Positions 42,422 through 55,515 of a DNA stretch of 64,000 bases are shown here, in pieces. Position numbers and translations under genes: made by a program. This stretch comes from Comamonas terrae (GTDB taxonomy: Bacteria > Pseudomonadota > Gammaproteobacteria > Burkholderiales > Burkholderiaceae_C). The stretch covers positions 248,001 through 312,000 of the forward strand of contig NZ_BCNT01000004.1 of assembly GCF_001544075.1 (NCBI RefSeq), given 5' to 3'. A model generated the notes under the pieces. It was given only the letters and a program-made list of their open reading frames with translations, did no database searches and was not told the DNA's origin. Numbering within the stretch: position 1 is the first letter of the stretch; every line of letters starts with the position of its first letter.

Positions 42422-43729
42422 TTATGGATACAGGCCGCGCATTTCGCGGGCATGCAGCATGCGCTTGCAGGCCACGATGAAGGTGGCGGTGCGCAGCGTC
42501 ACCTTATGCTCCTGAGCCACGGCCCAGACCGCGGCAAAGGCCTCCTGCATGATGCGCACCAGGCGGGCGTTGATCTCGTCCTCGGTCCAGAAGAAGCTGG
42601 AGAAGTCCTGCACCCATTCGAAGTAGCTGACCGTCACGCCGCCGGCGTTGGCGATCACGTCTGGCAGCACCAGCACGCCCTTGTCGGTCAGGATGTCGTC
42701 GGCCTCGGGGGTGGTGGGGCCGTTGGCGCCCTCGATCACCATCTTGGCCTTGATCTGGCCGGCGTTGTCCTTGGTGATCTGGCCCTCCAGCGCTGCGGGG
42801 ATCAGGATGTCGCATTCCACGCCCCAGAAGTCCTTGGCATCCATGGCTTGCGCGCCGGCAAAGCCGCCCACGCCGCCCGTGTTGGTCACATGCTCGAGCA
42901 GGGCCGGCACGTCCAGGCCGTTGGCGTTATGAATGGTGCCGGTATGGTCCTGCACGGCCACGACCTTGGCGCCAGCCTCGGCAAACAGCTTGCCCGCCGT
43001 GCCGCCCACGTTGCCGAAACCCTGCACGGCGACGCGCGCGCCCTGCACCGACAGGCCCGTCAGCTTGGCGGCTTCCACGCCCACGGTGAACACGCCGCGG
43101 CCCGTGGCTTCCACGCGGCCCAGCGAGCCGCCCAGGTCGATGGGCTTGCCCGTGACCACGCCGGTGGCCGTGGCGCCGGTGTTCATGGAGTAGGTGTCCA
43201 TCATCCAGGCCATGATCTGGCCGTTGGTGTTCACGTCGGGAGCCGGAATGTCCTTGGAGGGGCCGATCAGCAGGCCGATCTCGCTGGTGTAGCGGCGGGT
43301 CAGGCGCTCCAGCTCGCCCTTGGACAGGGTGCGCGGATCGACGCGGATGCCGCCCTTGGCGCCGCCGTAGGGCACGTTCACGGCGGCGTTCTTCACCGAC
43401 ATCCAGGCCGACAGGGCCATCACTTCGGACAGCGTCACGTCCTGGTGGAAACGCACGCCGCCCTTGCCGGGGCCGCGGCTCAGGTTGTGCTGCACGCGGT
43501 AGCCCTCGAAGTGGGCAATGCGGCCGTCATCCATCTCGATGGGCACGTCCACCACCAGAATGCGCTTGGGGCGCTTGAGCGTTTCCACCCAGCGGGCCAG
43601 CGAGCCCAGATACGGCGTGACGCGATCGACCTGCTGCAGGTAGATGCCCCAGGGGCCGAGATGATCGGGGTTGAGGTAGGAGGGAAGAGCGTGCGCCATG
43701 GCGGGCGCCGAAGAGTCTTTGGCTTGCAT
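42422..43729 (-). CDS. gdhA: Glutamate dehydrogenase
   Basis: A 435-residue Glu/Leu dehydrogenase-family enzyme. Substrate-binding segments are [13 protein letters not shown] and [14 protein letters not shown] with the catalytic Lys. The Rossmann motif is [14 protein letters not shown]. It reversibly converts 2-oxoglutarate and ammonia to glutamate. The RxxD-like cofactor determinants are not readable to the eye, so NAD versus NADP preference is open. The ATG at 43729 begins the conserved protein; 16 upstream in-frame codons look non-coding. It is divergent from the gene at 43938 with a 208-bp gap containing an inverted repeat. Confidence 0.93.
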   Translation of the reverse strand: MQAKDSSAPAMAHALPSYLNPDHLGPWGIYLQQVDRVTPYLGSLARWVETLKRPKRILVVDVPIEMDDGRIAHFEGYRVQHNLSRGPGKGGVRFHQDVTLSEVMALSAWMSVKNAAVNVPYGGAKGGIRVDPRTLSKGELERLTRRYTSEIGLLIGPSKDIPAPDVNTNGQIMAWMMDTYSMNTGATATGVVTGKPIDLGGSLGRVEATGRGVFTVGVEAAKLTGLSVQGARVAVQGFGNVGGTAGKLFAEAGAKVVAVQDHTGTIHNANGLDVPALLEHVTNTGGVGGFAGAQAMDAKDFWGVECDILIPAALEGQITKDNAGQIKAKMVIEGANGPTTPEADDILTDKGVLVLPDVIANAGGVTVSYFEWVQDFSSFFWTEDEINARLVRIMQEAFAAVWAVAQEHKVTLRTATFIVACKRMLHAREMRGLYP

Positions 43730-43839
43730 GATGTTGCCTGGTTGACTGAAACAGGCGCTGCCGTTTTGCGGCGGCACCGGCTAGGTAGAGCAGATTAGAG
43801 CGGCGGCCGGCCGCTGTCCAAGGCAAGTTGCTTGCAGCT

Positions 43840-43858
43840 TTATGCGTTTTGTGCATAA
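43840..43858. promoter_or_regulatory. Inverted repeat in the gdhA control region
   Basis: TTATGC-N7-GCATAA (43840-43858), a perfect 6-bp inverted repeat in the AT-rich part of the divergent gap between gdhA and the gene at 43938. A regulator site is plausible, but no dedicated regulator gene is adjacent. Confidence 0.4.
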
Positions 43859-43937
43859 GCAAAAAAACTGCGTTTCCGCAGCCCCGATTCGCGCCTGAAA
43901 ACCGCATAGATGCACGAAATTTGCCATCATTGCCTTC

Positions 43938-44861
43938 ATGCCTGAAAACAATGAATGCGAAAAAAGTGGGTGCGGTCCCGCCCCCTTTGCCAACACGCCG
44001 CCCATCGGCCTGGCGCCCGAGCTGCAGGAGCAGCAGGATGTGCTGCCTGACTGGAAGACGCTGGCGCCCGCGCTGCACGAGGACAGCTATGCCACGGCCG
44101 ATGCGCTGTGGTGGTCGCGCAAGCTCGGGCAGACCATGGCCCTGGGCGCCGACGTGGCGCCGCTGATGCGCGGCGAGGACGATGCGCGCCAGGTGCAGCG
44201 GGCGCTGGCCCGGGCCTATGGCTGGTGGCCGGCCGATCGGGCGCCGCGCTACTGGAAGTCCGGCGCTGCCAGCCGCGCCGCACGCCTGCTGCATGTGCCG
44301 CTGCCGGAGGACGGCGTGCACCTGGACCGGCCCGTGGCACCGGCGCCGCAGGCCGTGTTCAATCTGCGCGGCGTGGAGGCCGAGGTGGCCCTGCGCCTGG
44401 GCCGCGAAGTGACGGCCGAGCAGGCGCTTGCCCTGACGGCGCAAGGCGCACTGGAGCTGATCGACGGCGTGGCCGTGGCCATCGAATGGGTGGATGTGCG
44501 CTGGCGCGACGGCCTCCAGGCACCGGCGCTGGCGCTGCTGGCCGACGGCCAGTGCCATGGCGGGCTGGCGCTGGGCCCCTGGCTGCCGGCCAGCGTGCTG
44601 CTAGGCCGTGACTGGGCGCAGCAGGTCTGTACGGTACAGGTCAACGGCGGCGACCCCCCGCGCTTTGCCGGCACGCACAGCCTGGGCGATCCGGCCTGGC
44701 TGCTGGCGGACTGGCTGCAGCATGTGGCGGCCGAATACGGCAGCGTGCCGGCCGGCACCGTGGTGACCACGGGCACCTGGTGCGGCTGCCAGAAGCTGCA
44801 GGCGGGCGACCGTTTCGATATCGCGTTCGAAGGCCTGGGGCAGCTGGGCTGGCAGTTCTAG
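43938..44861 (+). CDS. Fumarylacetoacetase-fold protein (hydratase/decarboxylase-like)
   Basis: A 307-residue protein with the fold of 2-oxopent-4-enoate hydratases and FAH enzymes. GVEAEVALRLGREV (metal Glu residues), IDGVAVAIEWVDVRW and VTTGTWCGCQKL correspond to the family's conserved elements. The N-terminal 30 residues contain two Cys and look disordered. It probably hydrates or hydrolyses an oxo acid, but no catabolic partners are next to it, so no substrate is proposed. The start ATG lies just downstream of the gdhA control region. Confidence 0.75.
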   Translation: MPENNECEKSGCGPAPFANTPPIGLAPELQEQQDVLPDWKTLAPALHEDSYATADALWWSRKLGQTMALGADVAPLMRGEDDARQVQRALARAYGWWPADRAPRYWKSGAASRAARLLHVPLPEDGVHLDRPVAPAPQAVFNLRGVEAEVALRLGREVTAEQALALTAQGALELIDGVAVAIEWVDVRWRDGLQAPALALLADGQCHGGLALGPWLPASVLLGRDWAQQVCTVQVNGGDPPRFAGTHSLGDPAWLLADWLQHVAAEYGSVPAGTVVTTGTWCGCQKLQAGDRFDIAFEGLGQLGWQF

Positions 44862-44992
44862 ATTTTGCTTCTGAAATGGAAGCGTCTTACGCTGGGCAGG
44901 AAACGATTTCAGGTTTATCTCTCTCTCAAATCGATACGGATCCGGCGCTGCATGCTTCACTTATGTGAGCGCGGCATGGCCGCGCCGCGCCC

Positions 44993-46042
44993 CTATTTCA
45001 CCTTGATCTTGTCGAGCGCCGGGGCGCCGGGCGGGTATTGGAGACCGAGGTTGTGCAGCACCTCGCGCAGCAGCGTGGCAATCATCAGGTTGCGGTGGGT
45101 CTTGGAGTCGGCCGGCACAATGGTCCATGGCGCCCAGGGCGTGTGCGTGGCCGCCAGCAGGCGGGCGTAGGCCTGCTGGTAGTCGTCCCACTGGGCGCGC
45201 ACCTGGAGGTCGCCTTCGTCGAATTTCCAGTGCTTGGTCGGGTCGTCCAGGCGTTCCTGCAGGCGCTGGCGCTGCTCCTCCTTGCTGATGTGCAGCATGA
45301 ACTTGACGACGACGGTGCCGGTCTCGCTGAGCATGCGCTCGAAGTCGTTGATCTGCGCATAGCGCTGGGCCTGCTGTTCGGGCGTGATCCACCGGTTGAC
45401 CACGGGCACCAGCACATCCTCGTAATGGCTGCGGTTGAAGACCACGATCTCGCCGCTGGCCGGCGCCTGCAGGTGGATGCGCCACAGATAGTCGCGCGCC
45501 TTCTCGGTCTCGGTGGGCGCCTTCCAGCCCACGGTGCGCACGCCCAGCGGCGTCATCTGGCTGAACACGCCGCGCAGCGTGCCGTCCTTGCCGGCTGCGT
45601 CCATGCCCTGCAGGATGACCAGCAGCTTGAAGCGGCGATCGGCATAGAAGACGTTCTGCAGCCCGTCCAGGTCCTGGGCGAGTTCGCTGACCAGCGCCTT
45701 GTCGTGGGCCTTGCCCTTGCCCGAGGAAAACGGCTTGGAAGCGGGGGCATAGCGGAGCAGGTCGATCGGCGGTGGCATCGCGTCCGCGGCCCGGCCTGCA
45801 TCGCGCGCCACACCGGGTTGCCACTGCTGCCACAGGACTTGCAGCGCGGCATCGCGGCTGACGAACGGCGGCAAAGGGGCGGGCAGTGCGGCGGCCTTGC
45901 CTGCCTTGACAGCCTGTTTGCCCGAGGGCTTGCGGACAGGGCCGGACGGGCTTTGCGCGGCCTTGACCGATGCGCTGGTGGGAAACGGCACGGCGGGCAG
46001 CACCGCCTTGGGCGGCCGGGTGGTCTTGCGGGTTTGCAGCAT
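44993..46042 (-). CDS. Polyphosphate kinase 2 family protein
   Basis: A 349-residue PPK2-family kinase. It has Walker A GMDAAGKDGTLR, the lid/acidic region FNRSHYEDVLVPVV, and VKFMLHISKEEQRQR. The first 75 residues are Ala/Pro/Lys-rich and look disordered. PPK2 enzymes phosphorylate nucleotides from polyphosphate (ADP to ATP, or AMP to ADP depending on class). The one-domain length suggests class I or III. The ATG at 46042 with GGAG about 10 bp upstream is chosen over a GTG at 46108. Confidence 0.9.
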   Translation of the reverse strand: MLQTRKTTRPPKAVLPAVPFPTSASVKAAQSPSGPVRKPSGKQAVKAGKAAALPAPLPPFVSRDAALQVLWQQWQPGVARDAGRAADAMPPPIDLLRYAPASKPFSSGKGKAHDKALVSELAQDLDGLQNVFYADRRFKLLVILQGMDAAGKDGTLRGVFSQMTPLGVRTVGWKAPTETEKARDYLWRIHLQAPASGEIVVFNRSHYEDVLVPVVNRWITPEQQAQRYAQINDFERMLSETGTVVVKFMLHISKEEQRQRLQERLDDPTKHWKFDEGDLQVRAQWDDYQQAYARLLAATHTPWAPWTIVPADSKTHRNLMIATLLREVLHNLGLQYPPGAPALDKIKVK

Positions 46043-46144
46043 GGCTTTAGGCTCCGGGAACAAAAAGGGGCGCTGGGCGGTGCGGGGCATCGAGCGCTGT
46101 TTTGCCACAGCTTCGGTGCCGCCGCCGTCAGCCGACTTCCGCAG

Positions 46145-47059
46145 TCATGCCGTGTCGGGCGGGCGCTCGCGCAGCAACTGCACGAAGCGGCGCGCCGCCA
46201 GTCCCATCGGGCGCTCCTTGGACCAGACCCAGTCCACGAACAGCGTGGTGCCGTTGCTCAGGCTTTGCACGGGTATCTCCATCAGGCTGCCGGCCGCGAT
46301 ATGGGGTTCGACCAGGGTCCGGGGCAGCCAACCCCAGCCCAGACCCGCGCTGATGAGGGACAGCGCCGCCTGGTGGCTGTCCGTGCGCCAGCGCTGCTGG
46401 GCAAAGACAAAGCGCGTATCGATCTGGGCGGGGTCGCGGCTGGCCATCAGCACCTGGCGCGCGGCGGCCAGCTGCTCCACCGTGAGCCGGGCCTGGGCGC
46501 CATGCTCCGTGCGGGCCTGCTGCCACGGCGCAAAGCCGGGCGCCATCACGGCCACCAGGGTTTCGCGGCCCATTTCCTGGAAGCCTTCGCGGCCATCGAT
46601 GGCGGGGCGCTCGAAGACCAGGGCCAGGTGCGCGCGCCCCGCATGCAGCAGTTCCAGGGCGTCGGTCTGCGGGGCGGCCAGCACCTCGACGGGCAGGGCC
46701 GGGAATTCCTGCACCAACTGGGCCAGCGTGCCGGTCCAGTGGGTGGACAGCAGCTCGGGCGCGATGGCCAAGGTCAGCCGTTCTTCCAGACCCTGGTGCA
46801 AGGCGCTGGCCTGCCAGTTGAGCTGCTGCAGCTGTTCGGCCAGCAGGCGGGCCTGGGGCTCCAGCGCACGGGCGGCGGCCGTGGGCACGGGCTCGCGCCC
46901 GCTGCGGTCGAAAAGCTGCAGGTCCAGCTCGGCTTCGAGCTGGGCAATGGCCATGCTGACGGCCGAAGGCACGCGCCCGAGCCGGCGCGCGGCCGCGGAG
47001 AAAGAGCCGGCATCGAGCACGGCCAGAAACAGGGGTACCTGATCGGCGGCAAAGGGCAT
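46145..47059 (-). CDS. LysR-family regulator beside the PACE efflux gene
   Basis: A 304-residue LysR protein. The N-terminal HTH is SFSAAARRLGRVPSAVSMAIAQLE, a form that differs from the usual TQPAVS. The effector domain includes GLGWGWLPRTLV. It is divergent from the PACE-family gene, 72 bp apart, the same layout as aceR/aceI in Acinetobacter, where the LysR protein activates the pump in response to its substrate. Direct control of the pump is inferred. Confidence 0.87.
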   Translation of the reverse strand: MPFAADQVPLFLAVLDAGSFSAAARRLGRVPSAVSMAIAQLEAELDLQLFDRSGREPVPTAAARALEPQARLLAEQLQQLNWQASALHQGLEERLTLAIAPELLSTHWTGTLAQLVQEFPALPVEVLAAPQTDALELLHAGRAHLALVFERPAIDGREGFQEMGRETLVAVMAPGFAPWQQARTEHGAQARLTVEQLAAARQVLMASRDPAQIDTRFVFAQQRWRTDSHQAALSLISAGLGWGWLPRTLVEPHIAAGSLMEIPVQSLSNGTTLFVDWVWSKERPMGLAARRFVQLLRERPPDTA

Positions 47060-47131
47060 GGCTTGGACTTGTCAGAAAAACTGAAAGAAGCTGACTTTTA
47101 TCTTCAATTTTCAGAACATACACTGCATCCC

Positions 47132-47650
47132 ATGTCTCAACAAGTTTCTGTTTCCACCGCAGCGGCCGCCGCTGCGTCGTCTTCGGTTTCCAGCGCTTCC
47201 CGCACGTCCGGTTCCCGGCAGGCCACCGGCCTGCAAGGCCCCAAGCGCCGCGTCATCTACGTTTCCCTGTATGAGGCCATCGCCATCGCCGTCTCCAGCC
47301 TGATCTTCATGGCCATCGGCCAGGAAGCCGGCGCATCCGGCGTGATGGCCGTGGCCGCGTCGGCCATTGCGATCTGCTGGAACCTGGGCTTCAACTACCT
47401 GTTTGAAAAATGGGAGGCGCGCCAGAGCGTCAAGGGCCGTTCCGTGCTGCGCCGCGTGGTGCATGCGATCGGCTTCGAGGGAGGCATTGCCGCCATGCTG
47501 ATCCCGCTGATGGCCTGGTGGTTCGAGGTGTCGCTGTGGCAGGCGGCGGTGATGGAAGCCGGCCTCCTGGTGTTCTTCATGGTCTATACCTTTGCCTTCA
47601 ACTGGGCGTTCGACCGGATCTTCGGCCTGCCGGCATCGGCGCAGGGCTGA
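47132..47650 (+). CDS. PACE-family multidrug efflux protein
   Basis: A 172-residue membrane protein with four helices in two pairs. AceI-like signatures are visible: a membrane Glu in VSLYEAIAIAVSS (helix 1), ICWNLGFNYLFEKWE (end of helix 2), HAIGFEGGIAAMLIPLMAWW (helix 3) and VYTFAFNWAFDRIF at the end. PACE pumps export biocides such as chlorhexidine and short diamines by proton exchange. The first 38 residues are Ser/Ala-rich and soluble, longer than in AceI. AT-rich sequence and inverted repeats (CTGAAAGAAG, CTTCAATTTTCAG) lie in the shared promoter region. Confidence 0.9.
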   Translation: MSQQVSVSTAAAAAASSSVSSASRTSGSRQATGLQGPKRRVIYVSLYEAIAIAVSSLIFMAIGQEAGASGVMAVAASAIAICWNLGFNYLFEKWEARQSVKGRSVLRRVVHAIGFEGGIAAMLIPLMAWWFEVSLWQAAVMEAGLLVFFMVYTFAFNWAFDRIFGLPASAQG

Positions 47651-47798
47651 TGACCCGTTGCGCCTCCGCGCCGCGGCGTGGGCAGGCGCTTTCACTTTCC
47701 CGGATTTGGTTACAACCGGGAGTCAACCGGGCCGCCTGGTGTCTCGTTGGAATCTCCACAAGTCATGGCGATGCCTGCGCATCGCCGGAGAGGTCAAG

Positions 47799-48119
47799 AT
47801 GAACTACAGAAAGCTCGCCTTCGCCGGTTTGCTGGCCATGGCGGCCACCGGTGCCTTTGCCAGGGTGGACCTGAACATCGGCATCGGCGTGCCGGGCCCC
47901 GTCATGGTGGCGCCTGCCCCCGTGTATATGCCGCCGCCAGCCTATGTGGTTCCCCGGCCCGTCTACACGCCGCGCCCGGTGGTGGTCATGCCGCAGCAGC
48001 CCGTCTATGCACCGGGATGGCGAGGCTATGACGACGACCGCTGGGAACGGTGGGACCGGGGCTGGCGCAGGCACCACCATCGCCACTGGCGCCATGGCGA
48101 TGACGATGACGACGATTGA
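47799..48119 (+). CDS. Small secreted protein with Pro/Val-rich body and His/Asp tail
   Basis: A 106-residue protein. A signal peptide (about 1-22, LAFAGLLAMAATGAFA) is followed by a Pro/Val/Tyr-rich region with repeated PVY-type units (PVYMPPPAYVV, RPVYTPRP, QQPVYAPG). The C terminus is unusual: RRHHHRHWRHG followed by six aspartates. Such tails could bind metal ions or nucleic acid, which is speculative. GGAGAGG precedes the ATG. It resembles the widespread Pro-rich YXWGXW-like secreted proteins of betaproteobacteria, with no known function. Confidence 0.75.
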   Translation: MNYRKLAFAGLLAMAATGAFARVDLNIGIGVPGPVMVAPAPVYMPPPAYVVPRPVYTPRPVVVMPQQPVYAPGWRGYDDDRWERWDRGWRRHHHRHWRHGDDDDDD

Positions 48120-48215
48120 GCCGCCCGGCTCCACGCTGCAGGACGGATGGTCACAGGTGCTTTGCGCAAGCCCCGGGGCGGCAGCTGCCGGAGGCGCGCG
48201 CTAGAATAGCGCTCT

Positions 48216-48281
48216 CTTCCGAGGAGCGCTGCAGCGCCCGCCAGCCCGTCAGGGTCTGAGCCGCGGCGTCAGGCTCGGAAG
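48216..48281 (+). ncRNA. SAH riboswitch upstream of metH
   Basis: The P1 stem CTTCCGAG (48216-48223) pairs with CTCGGAAG (48274-48281). Inside are the conserved core GAGGAGCGCTGC (from 48221) and GTCAGGCTCGG (to 48278), which match the SAH riboswitch consensus. These RNAs sense S-adenosylhomocysteine and turn on SAH-recycling and methionine-synthesis genes, and metH begins 82 nt after the P1 stem. A possible -10 box TAGAAT lies at 48202-48207, with no clear -35. Confidence 0.88.
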
Positions 48282-48316
48282 CGGCGGCCCTGCATGCCGC
48301 CCTGCATTCACAACGG

Positions 48317-48360
48317 CGCTCACCTGTCCTGTTTCTGTCTTGGTTTTCTACAGGTGAGCG
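48317..48360 (+). promoter_or_regulatory. Hairpin sequestering the metH ribosome binding site
   Basis: CGCTCACCTGT (48317-48327) pairs perfectly over 11 bp with ACAGGTGAGCG (48350-48360) across a 22-nt loop. The right arm contains AGGTGAG, the metH Shine-Dalgarno, so the hairpin would hide it and limit translation. It lies just downstream of the SAH riboswitch and may be its expression platform. Confidence 0.8.
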
Positions 48361-48362
48361 TG

Positions 48363-51113
<2,751 letters not shown>

Positions 51114-51122
51114 GCATAAAAA

Positions 51123-51150
51123 GAAAAGCCACCTCGCGGTGGCTTTCTTA
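51123..51150 (+). terminator. Intrinsic terminator after metH
   Basis: AAAGCCACC / GGTGGCTTT with a TCGC tetraloop and a T-run, 10 bp after the metH stop. An A-run on the other side means it could also end the convergent glpQ transcript. Confidence 0.9.
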
Positions 51151-51166
51151 TGGGCGCAGGCCGGTG

Positions 51167-52546
51167 TCAGAACGGCTTGGCCTTGAGTTCCTGCTCATAG
51201 GCCTCGCGCGCCTTCACGCCGGTGGGCGTGAAGTCGGTGAACACGCCGTCGATGCCCAGGCGGAAATAGGCCAGGAATTCCTGTACGGGGTCACCCTTGT
51301 AGATGCCGGCCAGGCGACCGGGCTCGTTGCGGAAGGTGAAGCTGTGCACCACCAGGCCTGCCTTGTGCGCATTCGCGATGAGGCCGGTATCCTTGAGCGT
51401 GTTCACGTCCTTGAGGCCGGCACCGGCCTTGTAGGGCACGACGGAATGGGCCAGCACTTCAGGCTTCCAGGGGCCGATGCCGTCGGCGTACTGCTTGATC
51501 TCGGCCAGGCCTGCGGGCGTGAGCATGGCGCCGAAGGTGCGCGCATCGCCGGCCAGCGTCCAGCTGTAGGGGCGGCCGCTGATGAAGGTCCATTCATCAT
51601 TGGTGATGTAGACCATGGAGCCGTCCTGATAGTTGATGTCGTTGCCGTCGATCAGCTGCACGCCCTTGGCCTGCATGCCGGCCTTGCGCAGGTACTTGAG
51701 GCTCTCGGGGTCGAAGCTCTGGATGTAGATGGGTGCATCCTTGGTGTTGAGGCCGTTCTTCTTGAGCAGGGCCATCACCGCGTCCTCGAACGGGCGCGAG
51801 CCCGGCGCGCCGCAGCCGTTGGCAATGGCCTGCTGGTTGTTCCAGTACGGGTTCTTGGTTTCCGCATAGACGGCGATGCTGCGCTTTTGCTCCTTGCCCT
51901 TGGCCACAGCGATGTCGATCACCTCCTGGGCGCTGATCAGCGGCAGCTTGCCGTTCCATTCGGTGGGGCGTTCGCTGGCGTTGTCCAGGATGGTGCCGGC
52001 CAGCAGGGTGCGCAGCTCGTCCAGCGTGAAGTCGCTGATGGACCAGTCGTTGGTATGGTCCTCGCCGTCGACCACCAGCGGCTTGAGCACGGACTTGGGG
52101 TCGTGGGCGTCGAGCTGGTCGCTCAGGTACCGTGCCGGGCCGTCGGCGGGGCCGTTCACCGGGTATTTCACGTCGACCCAGACACCGGGCGTGGTGCGCT
52201 TGCGCGCGGCGACGCCGGCATTGGTCTTGGCCACCTCGGCGACATTCGTGCTGTCGCCGAGCCAGGCATTGTGGCGTGCCACCAGCTGGCAGTCGCGCGT
52301 CATGTGCATGTCCAGCTCCAGCATGTCCGCGCCCGCATCGGCGGCCTTTTCGTAGGCCATGCGGGTCTGTTCGGGATACAGGCCGGACAGGCCGCGGTGC
52401 GCGATCACCTGCGGCGGCTTGCCGTCCAGCGTCTGGTAGCGGATTTCCTGGGGGCCGTCTCCGCCGCCGCAGGCGGACAGGGCCAGTGCGGAGAGCAGCA
52501 TGGCGCCAAGGGTGGAGAGGCGGAACTGGGGCATGGATGGTTTCAT
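51167..52546 (-). CDS. glpQ: Glycerophosphodiester phosphodiesterase lipoprotein
   Basis: A 459-residue GDPD. The N-terminal lipobox LSAC in ALSACGGG marks lipid anchoring. Catalytic parts are VIAHRGLSGLYPEQT (active-site His), ELDMHMTRD with metal-binding Glu/Asp, and a later His in ARHN. It hydrolyses glycerophosphodiesters to glycerol 3-phosphate and an alcohol in the periplasm, salvaging phospholipid breakdown products. Two ATGs (52546 and 52534) are possible. It lies after trpB on the minus strand, 110 bp apart. Confidence 0.9.
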   Translation of the reverse strand: MKPSMPQFRLSTLGAMLLSALALSACGGGDGPQEIRYQTLDGKPPQVIAHRGLSGLYPEQTRMAYEKAADAGADMLELDMHMTRDCQLVARHNAWLGDSTNVAEVAKTNAGVAARKRTTPGVWVDVKYPVNGPADGPARYLSDQLDAHDPKSVLKPLVVDGEDHTNDWSISDFTLDELRTLLAGTILDNASERPTEWNGKLPLISAQEVIDIAVAKGKEQKRSIAVYAETKNPYWNNQQAIANGCGAPGSRPFEDAVMALLKKNGLNTKDAPIYIQSFDPESLKYLRKAGMQAKGVQLIDGNDINYQDGSMVYITNDEWTFISGRPYSWTLAGDARTFGAMLTPAGLAEIKQYADGIGPWKPEVLAHSVVPYKAGAGLKDVNTLKDTGLIANAHKAGLVVHSFTFRNEPGRLAGIYKGDPVQEFLAYFRLGIDGVFTDFTPTGVKAREAYEQELKAKPF

Positions 52547-52656
52547 GGAATATGCGTGGTCTGGTGGGAGCTTGGAGTGCGTGCCGCCCTGGACCCTAGG
52601 CGCAAAGCATGTCAGGGGCGTGACACGGAGATGGCAGCGGTGCAGGCGCCAGGGGA

Positions 52657-53859
<1,203 letters not shown>

Positions 53860-54018
53860 CTGTTGTCTCCTGGATTGTGGATATGGCGCGAAAGCGCATT
53901 CATACCACAGGACGCTGATTGGCAATGAAAAACGCTTGAAACGCTTGCCTGTAAAGCGCTGCGTGCTCATGAATTTGCGAATACCGCATGCCACTGCGGG
54001 CTGCAACACAATAGCGGC

Positions 54019-55515
54019 ATGAAAGCCAGCGCCCTCCGCGACATCGTTTTCGCCCATGCCATAGAAACCGCGCCGCCCCATGAGGCCCTGCCCACGGCCG
54101 CGCGCTGCGACGCCATCACGCAGGAGTGCCTGCATGCCCTGGGAAAAAGCGGCCAGAACGGCAAGAGCGGTGCGCCCCAGCGCGCGGCGTTCACCGCCTT
54201 TTTGCAGGAGCGGGCACTGCGCGTCATCGCGGCCGCGCAACTGCCTGCAGAAATCCGGGCGCTGCGCGCGCAGGCCGCCGGGGTTTCGCGCTGGGCAGTG
54301 CTGGGCGTGCTGGCCGCGGCCTTTGCGGTGGGCTATGCAGGCCATGCGATCACCGATCCGCATCGCGTGGACCTGCTCTCGCCCTCGCTGATCGCCGTGG
54401 TGCTGTGGAATCTGCTGGTCTATGTGCTCCTGGTATTGAATGGCTTGCGCGGCCTGCTGCGGCGCAAGCCGGCGGTGGCCGTGCCGCTGATGCCGGTGCA
54501 GGGCGTGGCTGCCGCACCGGCCGCCTCCGGCCCGGAGGGCTGGCTGCACAAGCTGCAGCCGAAGAAGATGCAGCTGGCCGGCACGGGCCTGCGCAAGATG
54601 GCGCTGACTTTCGAGCGCAACTGGTGGCAGCTCAGCCAGCGTCCGCGCCGGGCGCAGTGGCTGATGTGCCTGCATCTGGGAGCGGCCATGCTGGCTGCGG
54701 GAGCATTGGCTTCGCTGTGGGTCACGGGCCTGACCCGGGCCTATCTGGTGGGCTGGGAGAGCACCTTTCTGTCGCCCGCTGCCGTGCAGTCCTGCCTGAA
54801 CCTGCTGTTCGCGCCGGTCCATCAACTCCTGGGCACGGCGCCCTGGAGCCTGGACGAGATCCGCGCCCTGCAGGGCTGGGCGAGCGCAGGGGGCGTGGCA
54901 CAGGCCCCGCTCATGGAAGGCGAGCGCTGGGTGCAGCGCTACACGCTGCTGCTGGCCCTTACCGTGCTGGCGCCGCGCCTGCTGCTGGCGCTGTGGCAGG
55001 CCCTGCGCGCACGCTGGCTTGCCGGCCATATGGCGCTGCCGCTGCAGCAGCCGTATTTCCAGAAGCTGCAGCGCGACTGGGCAGGCCGCGCCACGGTGCT
55101 GCAGGTGCTGCCCTACAGCCTGGAAATCACGCCGCAGCGCCAGGCCGGGCTGCAGCGCCATGTGGCGCAGCGCTATGGCGCCGGGGCGCAGCTGGTGCTG
55201 CTGCCCACGCTGGCCTATGGCGGCGCCTTGCCGGCCTCCGCTGCCACCTCCGAGGGCGCGCAGCAGGTGCTGCTGCTCAATATGGCGGCCACGCCCGAGG
55301 CCGAGATCCACGGCCAGCTGCTGGCCCAGGTACAGCAGCGCTGGGGCGTGCATGCCGAAGTCTGGCTCTGGGCTGCCGACTTTGTGGCCCGCAACAGCGG
55401 TGCCCCGGCGCGCGTGCGCGAACGCGAGCATCTGTGGCAGGAATTTGTGCGCCAGCATGCGCGCGATGGCGGCCTGACGGCCCAGGTGATTACCGGCGAG
55501 GAAGCGCGGCCATGA
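54019..55515 (+). CDS. DUF2868 membrane protein
   Basis: A 498-residue inner-membrane protein. Predicted helices are at about 93-112 and 119-143 and in pairs near 215-240 and 310-335. Between and after them are soluble regions that include a Trp-rich stretch ([17 protein letters not shown]). The layout and pairing match DUF2868 proteins. No function is established for this family. Its stop codon overlaps the next gene's start (ATGA), so the two are translationally coupled and probably form a functional pair. Confidence 0.8.
   Translation: MKASALRDIVFAHAIETAPPHEALPTAARCDAITQECLHALGKSGQNGKSGAPQRAAFTAFLQERALRVIAAAQLPAEIRALRAQAAGVSRWAVLGVLAAAFAVGYAGHAITDPHRVDLLSPSLIAVVLWNLLVYVLLVLNGLRGLLRRKPAVAVPLMPVQGVAAAPAASGPEGWLHKLQPKKMQLAGTGLRKMALTFERNWWQLSQRPRRAQWLMCLHLGAAMLAAGALASLWVTGLTRAYLVGWESTFLSPAAVQSCLNLLFAPVHQLLGTAPWSLDEIRALQGWASAGGVAQAPLMEGERWVQRYTLLLALTVLAPRLLLALWQALRARWLAGHMALPLQQPYFQKLQRDWAGRATVLQVLPYSLEITPQRQAGLQRHVAQRYGAGAQLVLLPTLAYGGALPASAATSEGAQQVLLLNMAATPEAEIHGQLLAQVQQRWGVHAEVWLWAADFVARNSGAPARVREREHLWQEFVRQHARDGGLTAQVITGEEARP

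Noticed and set aside
44866..44960. Fourth member of the 80-bp element family after the FAH-fold gene
   Set aside because: Only a short GATTTCAGGTTTAT-like stretch matches and no terminal repeats are visible, so the similarity is too weak to call.
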